A DNA stretch of 64,000 nucleotides from Leptospira limi (GTDB taxonomy: Bacteria; Spirochaetota; Leptospiria; Leptospirales; Leptospiraceae): NCBI RefSeq assembly GCF_026151395.1, contig NZ_JAMQPV010000001.1, forward strand, positions 620,001 to 684,000, written 5' to 3'. The notes under the pieces were generated by a model, which had not been told where the DNA came from, did not search any database, and was given only the letters and a program-made list of their open reading frames with translations. The position numbers and the translations under genes were made by a program. Shown here piece by piece: positions 1 through 7,789 of the stretch (position 1 is the stretch's first letter; the number at the start of each line of letters is the position of its first letter).

Positions 1-345
1 CTCACGGTGTAGATCATGGTAAGTGAGAACTTTTGATTCGTCTGGATTGTCTCCTTCCCAAATCAGTGCAGCTTTGTTTTTGAGAGGTGAATCCAGGTGA
101 CGGTCCAAACAATTATAGGAAACATTTAGTTTTCCGCCGACAAACCATTCTGCTTTGGCTTTGGCAAAATCATGTTTTAAAACCTTTGTCCATTTTTTAA
201 ACCATGTTAGGCGTTTCGCTTGTTCGGCCCAAAATTTTTCTGGTTTTTCAATCGATTCTTTGTATTTGGCTTTGTATTCTTTTAAGCTAACATTTGCAAA
301 TTTGGCAAATTCTTTGGATGGTGCCACGATTCTTTCTTTCGGCAT
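1..345 (-). CDS. acs: Acetyl-CoA synthetase, N-terminal part (runs off the window)
   Basis: The start of a minus-strand gene whose remainder lies before the window. The 115 codons read in one open frame from an ATG whose complement is at 343-345. The translation begins MPKERIVAPSKEF and contains EKFWAEQAKRLTWFKKW, followed by WFVGGKLNVSYNCLDRHL, which is the typical N-terminal domain of acetate-CoA ligases (acetate + ATP + CoA to acetyl-CoA, via acetyl-AMP). The adenylation motifs lie outside the window, so activity cannot be judged. In Leptospira acetyl-CoA metabolism links to beta-oxidation, the main carbon route; that is background knowledge. The family call is firm; the exact substrate (acetate rather than propionate) is likely but not shown. 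Confidence 0.85.
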   Translation of the reverse strand, partial: MPKERIVAPSKEFAKFANVSLKEYKAKYKESIEKPEKFWAEQAKRLTWFKKWTKVLKHDFAKAKAEWFVGGKLNVSYNCLDRHLDSPLKNKAALIWEGDNPDESKVLTYHDLHRE

Positions 346-428
346 AGTGTCCCTCTAGAGGAAAAAGACTGAACTTTTTTAGAAAAAAGTCCAGCATGAA
401 TCGTAAAAAAAGAATTTAAAAAATGAAC

Positions 429-980
429 TTAGTGGGAACCGGTTCGGATCAGATCTAAAAATTCGCTTCTAGTGGTAGGATCTGTTTTAAAAACACCAAG
501 CAAACTAGAAGTGAATAGTTCCGAGTTTTGTTTTTCGACACCTCTCATCATCATACACAAATGTTTTGCTTTGATGACAACACCAACTCCCAGTGGGTCC
601 AAAGTTTCTTGGATGGCTTGTGCAATTTGGTCGGTAAGTCGTTCCTGAACTTGTAACCTACGGGCAAATACGTCGACAATTCTTGGAATTTTACTAATCC
701 CAATTATTTTTTTATTTGGAATGTATGCAACATGTGCTCTTCCATAAAAAGGAAGTAAGTGGTGTTCACATAAAGAGTACATTTCGATATCACGAACAAG
801 CACCATTCCCGTTGTACTCTCTTCAAAAATAGCCCCGTTTACCAATTGGTTGATGTCCGCTTTGTATCCGCTGGTTAAAAAGTCATACGCCTTTTTGACT
901 CGGTTGGGCGTTTTCACAAGACCCTCTCGATTTGGGTCTTCACCAATTTGTTTCAGGATTTCTTCGATTAAGTTTTCCAT
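429..980 (-). CDS. folE: GTP cyclohydrolase I
   Basis: Cytosolic enzyme that converts GTP to 7,8-dihydroneopterin triphosphate, the first step of tetrahydrofolate synthesis and a possible source for queuosine precursors. The 183-residue length fits compact bacterial FolE. The zinc site is visible as CEHH at residues 71-74 and the second cysteine in HLCMMMRG near residue 142. The substrate-binding segments around [17 protein letters not shown] (near residues 94-110) and the QERLT motif are also present. The ATG start follows a purine-rich stretch (AAAGGAATCGG). It is transcribed away from the glycosyltransferase on the other strand and towards acs. No regulatory element was recognised. Very confident. 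Confidence 0.96.
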   Translation of the reverse strand: MENLIEEILKQIGEDPNREGLVKTPNRVKKAYDFLTSGYKADINQLVNGAIFEESTTGMVLVRDIEMYSLCEHHLLPFYGRAHVAYIPNKKIIGISKIPRIVDVFARRLQVQERLTDQIAQAIQETLDPLGVGVVIKAKHLCMMMRGVEKQNSELFTSSLLGVFKTDPTTRSEFLDLIRTGSH

Positions 981-1127
981 CCGATTCCTTTTTGAAAGTA
1001 AGTTCTATGTGAACCTGCCCTTCAAAATTTGAATGCAGAATATTCACTACTTATTTGACTAGACTTGGCTTCTTAGGAAAAGATACATTTCCTTTTTTTG
1101 ATTCGAAAGGACATAATCATCAAACAA

Positions 1128-2225
1128 ATGCAAAAAAAAATTGGCTACGATGCAAGGATGATCGAAAATTCTGGGATAGGAATTCGCATCCAACATATAT
1201 TAAAATTTTGGCCTTTAAGTGAAAAGGACGCCAAACTTTATCTATTCGGAGATCCTATCCTTCTCAAAAAATATGAAGTTCCAAAACATGCAGAAATCAT
1301 AGAATACAAAACAAAAATTTATTCACCAAGGGAATTTTTAGGCCATCCCAAAATGGAGGAGATGGATGTATTGGACATACCCCATTTTAATATTCCACTC
1401 AAGTACCTTCGTAAATGTATCGTTACCATTCATGACTTAATCCCTTATCACTTTAAGGAAACCCATAGTTCTTTTGTAAAACGATTGTATCTGCAAATTG
1501 TTTTTCGTTCCATTCAGTGGTTTGCCAAAACGATAATCACGGTTTCTAATTATACAAAAGAAGATCTAATGAAAAGTTTTGGTTATAGAAGGGATCGAAT
1601 TACTGTTATTTATAACGGGATTGATTTAAAAAATTTTTCAAAACGATCAGAGTCACAACTGGACGTGTTTCTTAAAAAACATAAATTACCAAAACAGTAT
1701 CTCTTTACCGTTGGGATCGGCAAATCTCACAAAAATTTTCCATTCTTATTATCACAATTGGAATCGTTATGGAATGAGAAACACCTCAAACTTCCACTTG
1801 TGGTTGGTGGGATAAGTAAGGAAATTCCAAAAGAATTATTGGAATTCCAAAAACAAAATCCAAATCGAATTTATTTTCTCTCTCATCTAGCATATGACGA
1901 GTTACCACTAGCTTACCAAGGAGCAACTTTGTTTGTCTATCCTTCACTCTTTGAAGGGTTTGGTTTTCCTGTATTGGAGGCACAAGCAATGGGAACTCCT
2001 GTTTTTTCTTCCAATGCGACGGTGTTACCAGAAGTGTTAGGAAAAGGGTTTGAAGCGTTTGATCCTAAAGAACCAATTTCCTTTTCCGACCAACTTCTTT
2101 CCCTTCTCAAAGACAAAACTCGTCTTTCTGAATTGAGAAACTTCGGGAAAGAAAATGCTAAATCGTTTACTTGGACGAATGCATTAAAAACTCTCGAGGT
2201 TTTGTACAAAAAACAATTGGGATAG
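1128..2225 (+). CDS. GT4-family glycosyltransferase
   Basis: A 365-residue cytosolic or membrane-associated glycosyltransferase of the GT-B fold. It starts KKIGYDARMIENSGIGI, the N-terminal Rossmann segment with a donor/acceptor loop. The C-terminal domain carries the GT4 signature EGFGFPVLEAQAMGTPV near residue 275, which binds the nucleotide sugar. The central part has TVSNYTKEDL and VIYNGIDL, typical of mannosyl/glucosyl/rhamnosyl transferases. The frame is open further upstream to a TTG at 1098, but family members begin close to the KIGYDARM segment, so the ATG at 1128 was chosen. AAAGGA at 1106-1111 is rather far from it, so the start is uncertain. Acceptor and sugar cannot be told; no polysaccharide cluster surrounds it. 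Confidence 0.88.
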   Translation: MQKKIGYDARMIENSGIGIRIQHILKFWPLSEKDAKLYLFGDPILLKKYEVPKHAEIIEYKTKIYSPREFLGHPKMEEMDVLDIPHFNIPLKYLRKCIVTIHDLIPYHFKETHSSFVKRLYLQIVFRSIQWFAKTIITVSNYTKEDLMKSFGYRRDRITVIYNGIDLKNFSKRSESQLDVFLKKHKLPKQYLFTVGIGKSHKNFPFLLSQLESLWNEKHLKLPLVVGGISKEIPKELLEFQKQNPNRIYFLSHLAYDELPLAYQGATLFVYPSLFEGFGFPVLEAQAMGTPVFSSNATVLPEVLGKGFEAFDPKEPISFSDQLLSLLKDKTRLSELRNFGKENAKSFTWTNALKTLEVLYKKQLG

Positions 2226-2367
2226 TTTTTTGCAGTAACTGCAAAGGCCGCATTTCATGTTCTCAATTGATACGATTCTAGATTATGTCCCGTGTCTTGG
2301 TCCTTTCTAAATGCAAAAATTTCAACTTTAAACCAGGAAAAATTCTTGTCATGTTTGTAATTGTGCA

Positions 2368-2382
2368 AGAGACTGATTCTCA
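2368..2382. promoter_or_regulatory. Possible Fur-family operator before the BFD-like gene
   Basis: A 7-1-7 dyad AGAGACT-G-ATTCTCA. The right half matches the classical Fur/PerR half-site ATTNTCA and the left arm matches its complement at five of seven positions. It ends six bases before the ATG of the BFD-like ferredoxin gene, a gene type controlled by iron in many bacteria. It lies where a ribosome site would be, so binding could block transcription or reflect a leaderless start. A single imperfect site; tentative. Confidence 0.35.
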
Positions 2383-2387
2383 GAACC

Positions 2388-2579
2388 ATGATCAAGTGTC
2401 ACTGTGCAGAAGTTTTCTTTGAAAGCATCTTAAATGTTGTCAAAGAAACAAATCGCCCTATACTAGAAGTTGCCCGTGAGATGGGAGCGGCAGATACTTG
2501 TACGGCTTGTGTTCCGGATATGTTAGCCTTCATCGAACGAGAATTGGAAGGCCAACTTGCAGGAAATACAAATCATTGA
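2388..2579 (+). CDS. BFD-like [2Fe-2S] ferredoxin domain protein
   Basis: A 63-residue protein with the cysteine pattern of the BFD (bacterioferritin-associated ferredoxin) domain: C4-x-C6 near the start and C38-x2-C41 in TCTACVPDML. Between them lies one long helix. Stand-alone BFD proteins pass electrons to bacterioferritin for iron release; the same fold also occurs as a cluster domain in other enzymes. A TTG 27 bases upstream is in frame, but the ATG at 2388 puts the first cysteines where the family has them. The stop overlaps the start of the following cupin gene (2557), so they are probably translated together. The lack of a bacterioferritin gene beside it leaves the partner open. Confidence 0.7.
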   Translation: MIKCHCAEVFFESILNVVKETNRPILEVAREMGAADTCTACVPDMLAFIERELEGQLAGNTNH

Positions 2580-3030
2580 TTCCGACTTAATCGGAAATCT
2601 CATTTCAAAAGCACAAAACGCAGAACGAAAACGAACAAATCATAACTTCCACGAACAAAAGGAAGTGTACCAAAGGTTTCTCAATGTTCTATCAAAGAAT
2701 ACATATATTTCACCTCACAGACATTTGTCGGACCCTAAACCAGAAACCTTTGTTGTACTCGAAGGGGAAATTGGATTTTTAATTTTTTCAGAGGATGGAA
2801 AAATCAAAGAATCCCACAAATTATCTTCAAAGGGGCCAAAACGAGGGATCGATTTACAACCTGGTGTTTGGCATAGTTTGGTCTGTTTGACAGATGTAGC
2901 TGTTTGTTTTGAAGGAAAATCTGGTCCCTACGATCCAACCGTCGATAAAGAATTCCACCCGAAGTATCCACTCGAGGGAGATTCCAAAGTCGCAGAAACA
3001 ATTCAATACTTTGAGTCCCAATTTATATGA
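2557..3030 (+). CDS. WbuC-type cupin metalloprotein
   Basis: A 157-residue protein with one cupin barrel. The metal-ligand motif is visible as H54-R-H56 followed by E63 in PKPETFVVLEG, and the second-motif histidine as H106 in QPGVWHSLVC. The layout (N-terminal strand with SKAQNAERKRTNHNFH, then barrel) matches the WbuC family, often found near surface-polysaccharide genes and of unknown reaction. The start is a TTG at 2557 with GGAAGG six bases upstream, inside the end of the BFD-like gene. No ATG exists upstream of the conserved part. Its stop overlaps the next gene by four bases (ATGA), so 2388-4905 looks like one transcript. Confidence 0.7.
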   Translation: MQEIQIIDSDLIGNLISKAQNAERKRTNHNFHEQKEVYQRFLNVLSKNTYISPHRHLSDPKPETFVVLEGEIGFLIFSEDGKIKESHKLSSKGPKRGIDLQPGVWHSLVCLTDVAVCFEGKSGPYDPTVDKEFHPKYPLEGDSKVAETIQYFESQFI

Positions 3031-4046
3031 TGGGATTTGTAAGACGTATCTTCCTTTACTCAAATGTATTTATGTTAGCGATTCCATTTTCTTTTTTTTG
3101 TAAATCTCTTCCAACCATTGTTCCAGTAAAGGACCATACTTTGGAATCCATAGTCTCTGATGGGATCATCCGTAATTTCCGTTATTACATACCTAAAAAT
3201 AGAAATGAATCGAATTTACCTGTTGTTTTTGTTTTACATGGTGGCGGAGGAAGCGGTGAGGGAATGATTTATCTTTCACGCATGACAGAAAAAGCGGAAG
3301 AATATGGATTTATTGTCGTTTATCCCGATGGATATGGGAATCGATGGAATGATGGAAGGAAAATTCCACATTCTCTCACTGACAAAAGAAACACAAAAGA
3401 TGTTCAATTTTTTCGGGATATGGTCTATTTCCTCGATAAAAAAATACCTGTGGATACAAGTCGTATCCATGCAGTAGGTATTTCCAATGGTGGATTTATG
3501 ACACAACGTTTGTTATGTGAAGCAAATGATTTGTTCCGTTCGGGATATTCTGTTGCTGCCGTAACATCCAAAGGTCTAACGGAAATTTGTCCCAAACCAC
3601 CAATCAAATCAATTGGTTTTATCATGGGTACCTCTGATGATGTTGTTCCTTATACAGGAGGAATTGTATCCATACCAAAAGATATGAGTCCAAAAGCGGA
3701 ACGAATTCCGGCTGGTGAAGTTTTGTCATTTGTAGATTCACTTTCGTATTGGAGTTCTGCCTTTCCCTGCAAAGAAGAAATCAAAACAAAAAAACGTCAT
3801 ATGAATCGTTTTTGGAAACGAGACATTGAATATTCGAAACTGTCCGATTGTTCAGGTGACGATGTTGTGGAAGGTTATTTAATTCCTGGTGGAGGGCATA
3901 TTTGGCCTAATGGATTTTATTACCAAAATGAAAAACAATATGGATACCTAAGTAAGGACTTGGATACGAGGGAGATTGTGTTACAATTTTTCCGAAAAAC
4001 AGAATCTAAAGAAAAGTTGGTAAACAATGCATCATTCGGAAATTAG
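3027..4046 (+). CDS. Secreted esterase of the PHB-depolymerase/LpqC family
   Basis: A 339-residue alpha/beta hydrolase with an export signal. Residues 8-25 are hydrophobic and end in a cysteine (C25, FSFFC), so it may be a lipoprotein, though the lipobox is poor. The oxyanion segment HGGGGSG is at 71-77. The nucleophile motif is GISNGG with S153, the acid is likely D204 or D205 in GTSDDVVPY, and the histidine H291 in GGGHIWPNG. These match the feruloyl-esterase / polyhydroxybutyrate-depolymerase-like family (LpqC), which hydrolyses ester polymers or esters outside the cytoplasm. It overlaps the cupin gene by four bases and the next hydrolase by 20 bases. The substrate cannot be predicted. Confidence 0.78.
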   Translation: MMGFVRRIFLYSNVFMLAIPFSFFCKSLPTIVPVKDHTLESIVSDGIIRNFRYYIPKNRNESNLPVVFVLHGGGGSGEGMIYLSRMTEKAEEYGFIVVYPDGYGNRWNDGRKIPHSLTDKRNTKDVQFFRDMVYFLDKKIPVDTSRIHAVGISNGGFMTQRLLCEANDLFRSGYSVAAVTSKGLTEICPKPPIKSIGFIMGTSDDVVPYTGGIVSIPKDMSPKAERIPAGEVLSFVDSLSYWSSAFPCKEEIKTKKRHMNRFWKRDIEYSKLSDCSGDDVVEGYLIPGGGHIWPNGFYYQNEKQYGYLSKDLDTREIVLQFFRKTESKEKLVNNASFGN

Positions 4047-4905
4047 AAATTCATCCACTGTATTTACCACATTAGAAACAGGTTCTGGTGACCCTGTCTT
4101 ATTTTTACATGGTTTTCCTGATAACCATAAAACATTTTCTCCCATCATGGAATCGATCGCTAAAAAAGGCTATCATTGTATAGCACCTGTGATGCGAGGA
4201 TACGAACCATCTACTATTTCACATGCGAACAAACTACATGTTGTTGATTTAGTGAATGATGTTTTAGGATGGATGGATGATCGCAGATGGGATACTGTTC
4301 ATCTTGTGGGACACAATTGGGGAGCAATCATTGCCTACGCTGCCGGAATGTACTATCCAAATCGTTTTCGATCCATCACAAGTTTGGGAGTCCCGTTACT
4401 CAAAACCTTTCAAGATTCTTTTTTTTGGGCGCCGTTACAAACATTCCATTCGTGGTATGTTGCTCTATTTCAAATTCCCTATTTAGCAGAATTAACCATT
4501 CGTTCGAATCAATTTGCCTTGGTTGATTTTTTATGGAAAGACTGGTCACCTGGATTCACGCCGAACCAGGACCATTTGGCCGAAATCAAATCGAATTTCC
4601 AAAATCCAGGGATCCTTTCCTCGGCTCTGGCGTATTACCGAAACTTAAATGATTTATTCACAGAATCAGGGAGAGAAAGTATCATAGGAATTTTTGATAC
4701 ACATATTACAGTTCCCACCCAAGTGCTTTATGGATTGAATGATGGGTGTTTTCATAAAAATTTATTTGAACACCTATTAAATGAATCTGATTTTCCACGT
4801 GGATTTCGAAAGATCGGATTTGATCATGCTGGTCATTTCCTCCATTGGGAAAAAAGAGAAGAAGTCACCAAACTGATCATAGAGTGGTTAGAAAAAAATA
4901 GATAG
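4027..4905 (+). CDS. Epoxide-hydrolase-like alpha/beta hydrolase with Asn at the nucleophile position
   Basis: A 292-residue cytosolic protein of the epoxide hydrolase / haloalkane dehalogenase group. HGFPDN is at 28-33, where the oxyanion loop lies, and LVGHNWGAI at 93-101 is the nucleophile elbow. The family normally reads GHDWG there; here the codon is AAT, so residue 97 is Asn. The charge-relay acid is probably the Asp in YGLNDGC and the base H270 in DHAGHFLHWE. With Asn the usual ester intermediate cannot form unless the residue deamidates, so it may be inactive, non-hydrolytic or use another residue. It overlaps the upstream esterase by 20 bases and is probably co-transcribed with it. 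Fold call firm, reaction unknown. Confidence 0.8.
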   Translation: MHHSEIRNSSTVFTTLETGSGDPVLFLHGFPDNHKTFSPIMESIAKKGYHCIAPVMRGYEPSTISHANKLHVVDLVNDVLGWMDDRRWDTVHLVGHNWGAIIAYAAGMYYPNRFRSITSLGVPLLKTFQDSFFWAPLQTFHSWYVALFQIPYLAELTIRSNQFALVDFLWKDWSPGFTPNQDHLAEIKSNFQNPGILSSALAYYRNLNDLFTESGRESIIGIFDTHITVPTQVLYGLNDGCFHKNLFEHLLNESDFPRGFRKIGFDHAGHFLHWEKREEVTKLIIEWLEKNR

Positions 4906-4948
4906 AAATTTTGCCAAAAAATCGTCAGATTATGTAAGGAGACTTAGT

Positions 4949-5149
4949 ATGTTTCAAAATATGGGATTATATGACAGAGTCATTCGTGTTGTAGTAGGCC
5001 TTGTTTTAGGCGGTTTGTATTTGGGTGGTGTTGTGGAAGGAACCACTGCAATTGTATTGTTCGTAATTGGTTTAGTGATGATTGCGACTTCAGCAATTGG
5101 ATTTTGTCCAGCATACCTACCTTTTAAGATTACAACCAAAGGAAAATAA
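4949..5149 (+). CDS. DUF2892 (YgaP-like) small membrane protein
   Basis: A 66-residue inner-membrane protein with two helices (about residues 14-31 and 34-52) and the end FCPAYLPFKITTKGK. The pattern NMGLYDRVIRVVVGLVLG followed by a second helix ending in G-x-CP is typical of DUF2892, the domain that forms the membrane anchor of the rhodanese YgaP. Alone, such proteins have no established role, although they often sit near sulfur or thiol genes. AAGGAGAC nine bases before the ATG is a strong ribosome site. A hairpin (5184-5213) follows. Confidence 0.82.
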   Translation: MFQNMGLYDRVIRVVVGLVLGGLYLGGVVEGTTAIVLFVIGLVMIATSAIGFCPAYLPFKITTKGK

Positions 5150-5183
5150 ACTTAGATTTTCCTTTGCATTTCTACCAAATGAT

Positions 5184-5213
5184 AACAACTCATTGAGAAC
5201 AAAATGAGTTGTT
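5184..5213. terminator. Hairpin between convergent genes (possible terminator)
   Basis: AACAACTCATT at 5184-5194 pairs perfectly with AATGAGTTGTT at 5203-5213, giving an 11-bp stem with an 8-base loop. It lies between the convergent DUF2892 gene and the RNA methyltransferase, right at the latter's stop. It has no clear T run on either side, so it may end or stabilise both transcripts rather than act as a classical terminator. Confidence 0.5.
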
Positions 5214-6370
5214 CATTTCCGTTTTCGTAATCGCACTAACACCTCATAATGATTCGTCCTCGGAAAAAAATCAAACAAACTCAAATAGTCCATTTCGTAA
5301 CCAATCTCTTTCAGGGAAGTTACATCCCTTCGCAAAGTACTTGGATTACAGCTGGAATAAACAATTTCCTTTGGTTTTAACATTTCCACTGTTTCAATGA
5401 TTCCTTTGGATAAACCTGCCCTCGGTGGATTCACGATCCATGTAGGATAGGTTTTAAGATCTTTGGGTATATGTTTTTGGTACAAATCCAAAACTGCATA
5501 TTGATAGGTTGTGATTCCATTGGCTTTTGCATTTTGATTTGCATATTGAATGCTTTTTTCATGAGATTCGATTCCATAAAGCGATTTGATTCTATCGCGT
5601 AAGGTAATGCCAATGGTTCCACATCCACAAAACAGTTCCAAAACATTTGCATCCTTAGGTAACAAGGACTTAATTTTCTGAATCCAAGTTTCTACTAAGA
5701 ATTGGTTGATTTGAAAAAAACCTTTCGCAGGTACCGTAAGTTTTGTACTCAAAAATTCAAACTTTGTTTCTTCTTTTTCGTACTGCACCACTGCGTTTTG
5801 GGACAAACGTAAGGATAGGGAATTCGCTTTGTTTTGCGTTTTTGGCAATCGGGTTTGTTTTGGCTTTTGTTTGGAAAGAATACCAAAGTCGTTTGGTTTT
5901 TCAATTAACAACCGTTTATCGACATTTTTACAAATAGAGGAAGAATTAGGAATGATCCGGTGGGTGTTTTTTGCAAAAAAACCAATTTGTCCACCTTCCA
6001 TTTGCCATTGTACATTATTGCGATACCCAACACTTGGTCCCGTTGCCACCTCTACTTTTCCAATCCATTCCGGGAACATAAATTCCAATAGGGAAGTTTT
6101 CACTTTCACTTCCTCTTCGTAGGAAATGTGCCGGTAACTACACCCACCACATTCTAAATACACAGGGCAGTCAGAAGGAACCCTGAGTGGTGAGGATTCA
6201 ATCACTGAATCTACAATACCAAACCATTCCTTATTGCCTTGTTTGGTAAGAGTTATGTCCACAGTTTCACCTGGGATCCCACCTTCCACAAACACTGCAT
6301 GCCCATCATAGTGAGCTAGACAGTAACCACCATTCGCCCACTTTTCTAATTTTATCTGCAACTTTTCCAT
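5213..6370 (-). CDS. RlmD/TrmA-family RNA uracil-5 methyltransferase
   Basis: A 385-residue SAM-dependent methyltransferase. An N-terminal TRAM-like segment (residues 1-60) is followed by the iron-sulfur cysteines C68, C74 and C77 in CPVYLECGGC. The Rossmann motif LELFCGCGTIG, the NPPR motif in VNPPRAGLSKGI and the catalytic-cysteine motif SSCNPSTL appear in the family's order. This layout is that of enzymes making m5U in rRNA (RlmC/RlmD) or tRNA (TrmA in spirochaetes and Gram-positives); the cluster cysteines favour the rRNA type. The exact target base cannot be chosen from the sequence. It is transcribed away from the tRNA cluster that begins at 6441. Confidence 0.88.
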   Translation of the reverse strand: MEKLQIKLEKWANGGYCLAHYDGHAVFVEGGIPGETVDITLTKQGNKEWFGIVDSVIESSPLRVPSDCPVYLECGGCSYRHISYEEEVKVKTSLLEFMFPEWIGKVEVATGPSVGYRNNVQWQMEGGQIGFFAKNTHRIIPNSSSICKNVDKRLLIEKPNDFGILSKQKPKQTRLPKTQNKANSLSLRLSQNAVVQYEKEETKFEFLSTKLTVPAKGFFQINQFLVETWIQKIKSLLPKDANVLELFCGCGTIGITLRDRIKSLYGIESHEKSIQYANQNAKANGITTYQYAVLDLYQKHIPKDLKTYPTWIVNPPRAGLSKGIIETVEMLKPKEIVYSSCNPSTLRRDVTSLKEIGYEMDYLSLFDFFPRTNHYEVLVRLRKRK

Positions 6371-6398
6371 TCTTGTAGACCATTCATTGAATATTCAT

Positions 6399-6426
6399 TT
6401 GACACTGCACTCGCATTTAACATAAC
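6399..6426 (+). promoter_or_regulatory. Promoter for the tRNA-tadA block
   Basis: A perfect -35 hexamer TTGACA at 6399-6404 is followed after 16 bases by CATAAC (6421-6426), which matches four of six -10 positions. Transcription would begin near 6433, a few bases before the first tRNA at 6441. Nothing else on this strand lies upstream, since the neighbouring gene runs the other way. Confidence 0.6.
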
Positions 6427-6440
6427 GGATAGGTACTCTT

Positions 6441-6524
<84 letters not shown>

Positions 6525-6531
6525 AGTCGCT

Positions 6532-6619
<88 letters not shown>

Positions 6620-6629
6620 TGTTACCGCC

Positions 6630-7061
6630 ATGAAATTCACCCAATTCAAAGAACAAATCCAGAAAATTAAGACCTACCTTCTGACTGATGAGGCGGCAAA
6701 AATTTTTGCGGCTCTACCTTTGTATTTTTCCTGGGTTCCCATTTTTACTTGGAAACGCCAATTTCCTGAATTTGTGACCCTTTCTTTGTATTCTGCGGTT
6801 AATACTTGTTTGTTTTTATTAGGAATTGTTCTCGCACAAATCCTATCACTCCTTCCATTTGTGGGACTTTACCTCGCGACTACCTTACATCTCATTTCCG
6901 TACTACTTTATCTAGGAATTGCGGGATTTTTGATTTACTCCATCCGCTTGCAAAAAACCATAGTGATACCCGTTCTTTCGGACTGGGTAAAAATGCTCCA
7001 AGCATTCATTGCGCCCATAGCTCAACTGGATAGAGTATCTGACTACGGATCAGAAGGTTAG
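6630..7061 (+). CDS. Small membrane protein whose frame ends inside tRNA-Arg
   Basis: A 143-codon frame starting with an ATG 11 bases after tRNA-Ser(GCT). It encodes about three membrane helices (LSLYSAVNTCLFLLGIVLA, LSLLPFVGLYLATTLHL and LISVLLYLGIAGFLIYSI lie in this stretch) after a charged N-terminus. No family was recognised. The last 17 residues (APIAQLDRVSDYGSEG and the residue before) are translated from tRNA-Arg and the TAG stop is inside that tRNA (7059-7061). The peptide is the familiar tail seen when a frame runs into this tRNA. No earlier stop exists, so either the tail is real or the mRNA loses its stop when RNase P cuts at 7010/7011. No Shine-Dalgarno sequence is visible. That it is a real gene is likely from its hydrophobic pattern but unproven. 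Confidence 0.6.
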   Translation: MKFTQFKEQIQKIKTYLLTDEAAKIFAALPLYFSWVPIFTWKRQFPEFVTLSLYSAVNTCLFLLGIVLAQILSLLPFVGLYLATTLHLISVLLYLGIAGFLIYSIRLQKTIVIPVLSDWVKMLQAFIAPIAQLDRVSDYGSEG

Positions 7062-7084
7062 AGGTTCAAATCCTCTTGGGCGCG
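7011..7084 (+). tRNA. tRNA-Arg (anticodon ACG)
   Basis: The acceptor GCGCCCA pairs with TGGGCGC. The anticodon loop CT-ACG-GA sits between TCTGA and TCAGA, and the T arm is AGAGG-TTCAAAT-CCTCT. This is the tRNA whose A34 is turned into inosine by TadA, and tadA starts one base after it. Its 5' half overlaps the end of the upstream reading frame. CCA is not encoded. Confidence 0.97.
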
Positions 7085-7085
7085 C

Positions 7086-7526
7086 GTGGACATCTATGAA
7101 TCGTTTTTGAAACGATACACAATAGAAATCTCCAAACATAAAAACGAAATCCCTTCTTATTCGGAAATTTTAACAAAAGATGGGGAGTTTTTAACTTCCT
7201 CATTTAATTCCGTCGAACAAACATTAAATCCAACAAAACACAGCGAAATTTTAGCCATCGAAGCTGCACTTTCTCTTACCGATGGGCGTTATCTTTCAGA
7301 CCATATCTTAATCACTGCTCTGGAGCCATGTTTACTCTGTGCCGGTGCTATTTTACGAGTGAAACTTCCAGAGGTAGTATACTTTGTTCCTGCAAAACCA
7401 GGAGAAGGGATTTCCTCTTACACAACAGAATCCATTTATCTCTTGAACCATTTTCCGAAATGCACTCTCATACCAAAGTCGCACATAAAATTTGAATTTC
7501 TTAGTTTTTTCAAAGAGAAAAGGTAG
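7086..7526 (+). CDS. tadA: tRNA adenosine(34) deaminase, TadA-type
   Basis: A 146-residue zinc deaminase of the CDA superfamily. H52 and E54 (KHSEILAIEAA) and P81-C82-x2-C85 (EPCLLCAGAIL) form the zinc and proton-shuttle site. TadA deaminates A34 of tRNA-Arg(ACG) to inosine so that one tRNA reads CGU, CGC and CGA. The gene begins at a GTG one base after the 3' end of exactly that tRNA, leaving no room for a ribosome site; the next possible start, a TTG at 7107, also lacks one. It is slightly shorter than E. coli TadA and has HSE rather than the more usual HAE. Its place beside the substrate tRNA supports TadA over other deaminases. No second tadA candidate is in the window. Confidence 0.82.
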   Translation: MDIYESFLKRYTIEISKHKNEIPSYSEILTKDGEFLTSSFNSVEQTLNPTKHSEILAIEAALSLTDGRYLSDHILITALEPCLLCAGAILRVKLPEVVYFVPAKPGEGISSYTTESIYLLNHFPKCTLIPKSHIKFEFLSFFKEKR

Positions 7527-7571
7527 AATTCCTAAGACCGTTTCTTTTTATGGAAGGCAGTAGAAATCACT

Positions 7572-7658
<87 letters not shown>

Positions 7659-7789
7659 CTTTTTTCACCCACAACTCCCTAAATTTGCACCTCACTTAGA
7701 AATTATTTCATTGCTTCCAAGCCATGAATTTTCATACTCAAAGGGAAATCCAAAATTCAAATCTTACAAAAAGTAAAACAAAGAACTAA

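Noticed and set aside
2229..2245. Perfect dyad TTTGCAGTAACTGCAAA after the glycosyltransferase gene
   Set aside because: Its stem can hold only about six pairs and no T run follows on the right side; a single palindrome in AT-rich DNA is not enough to call an operator or terminator.
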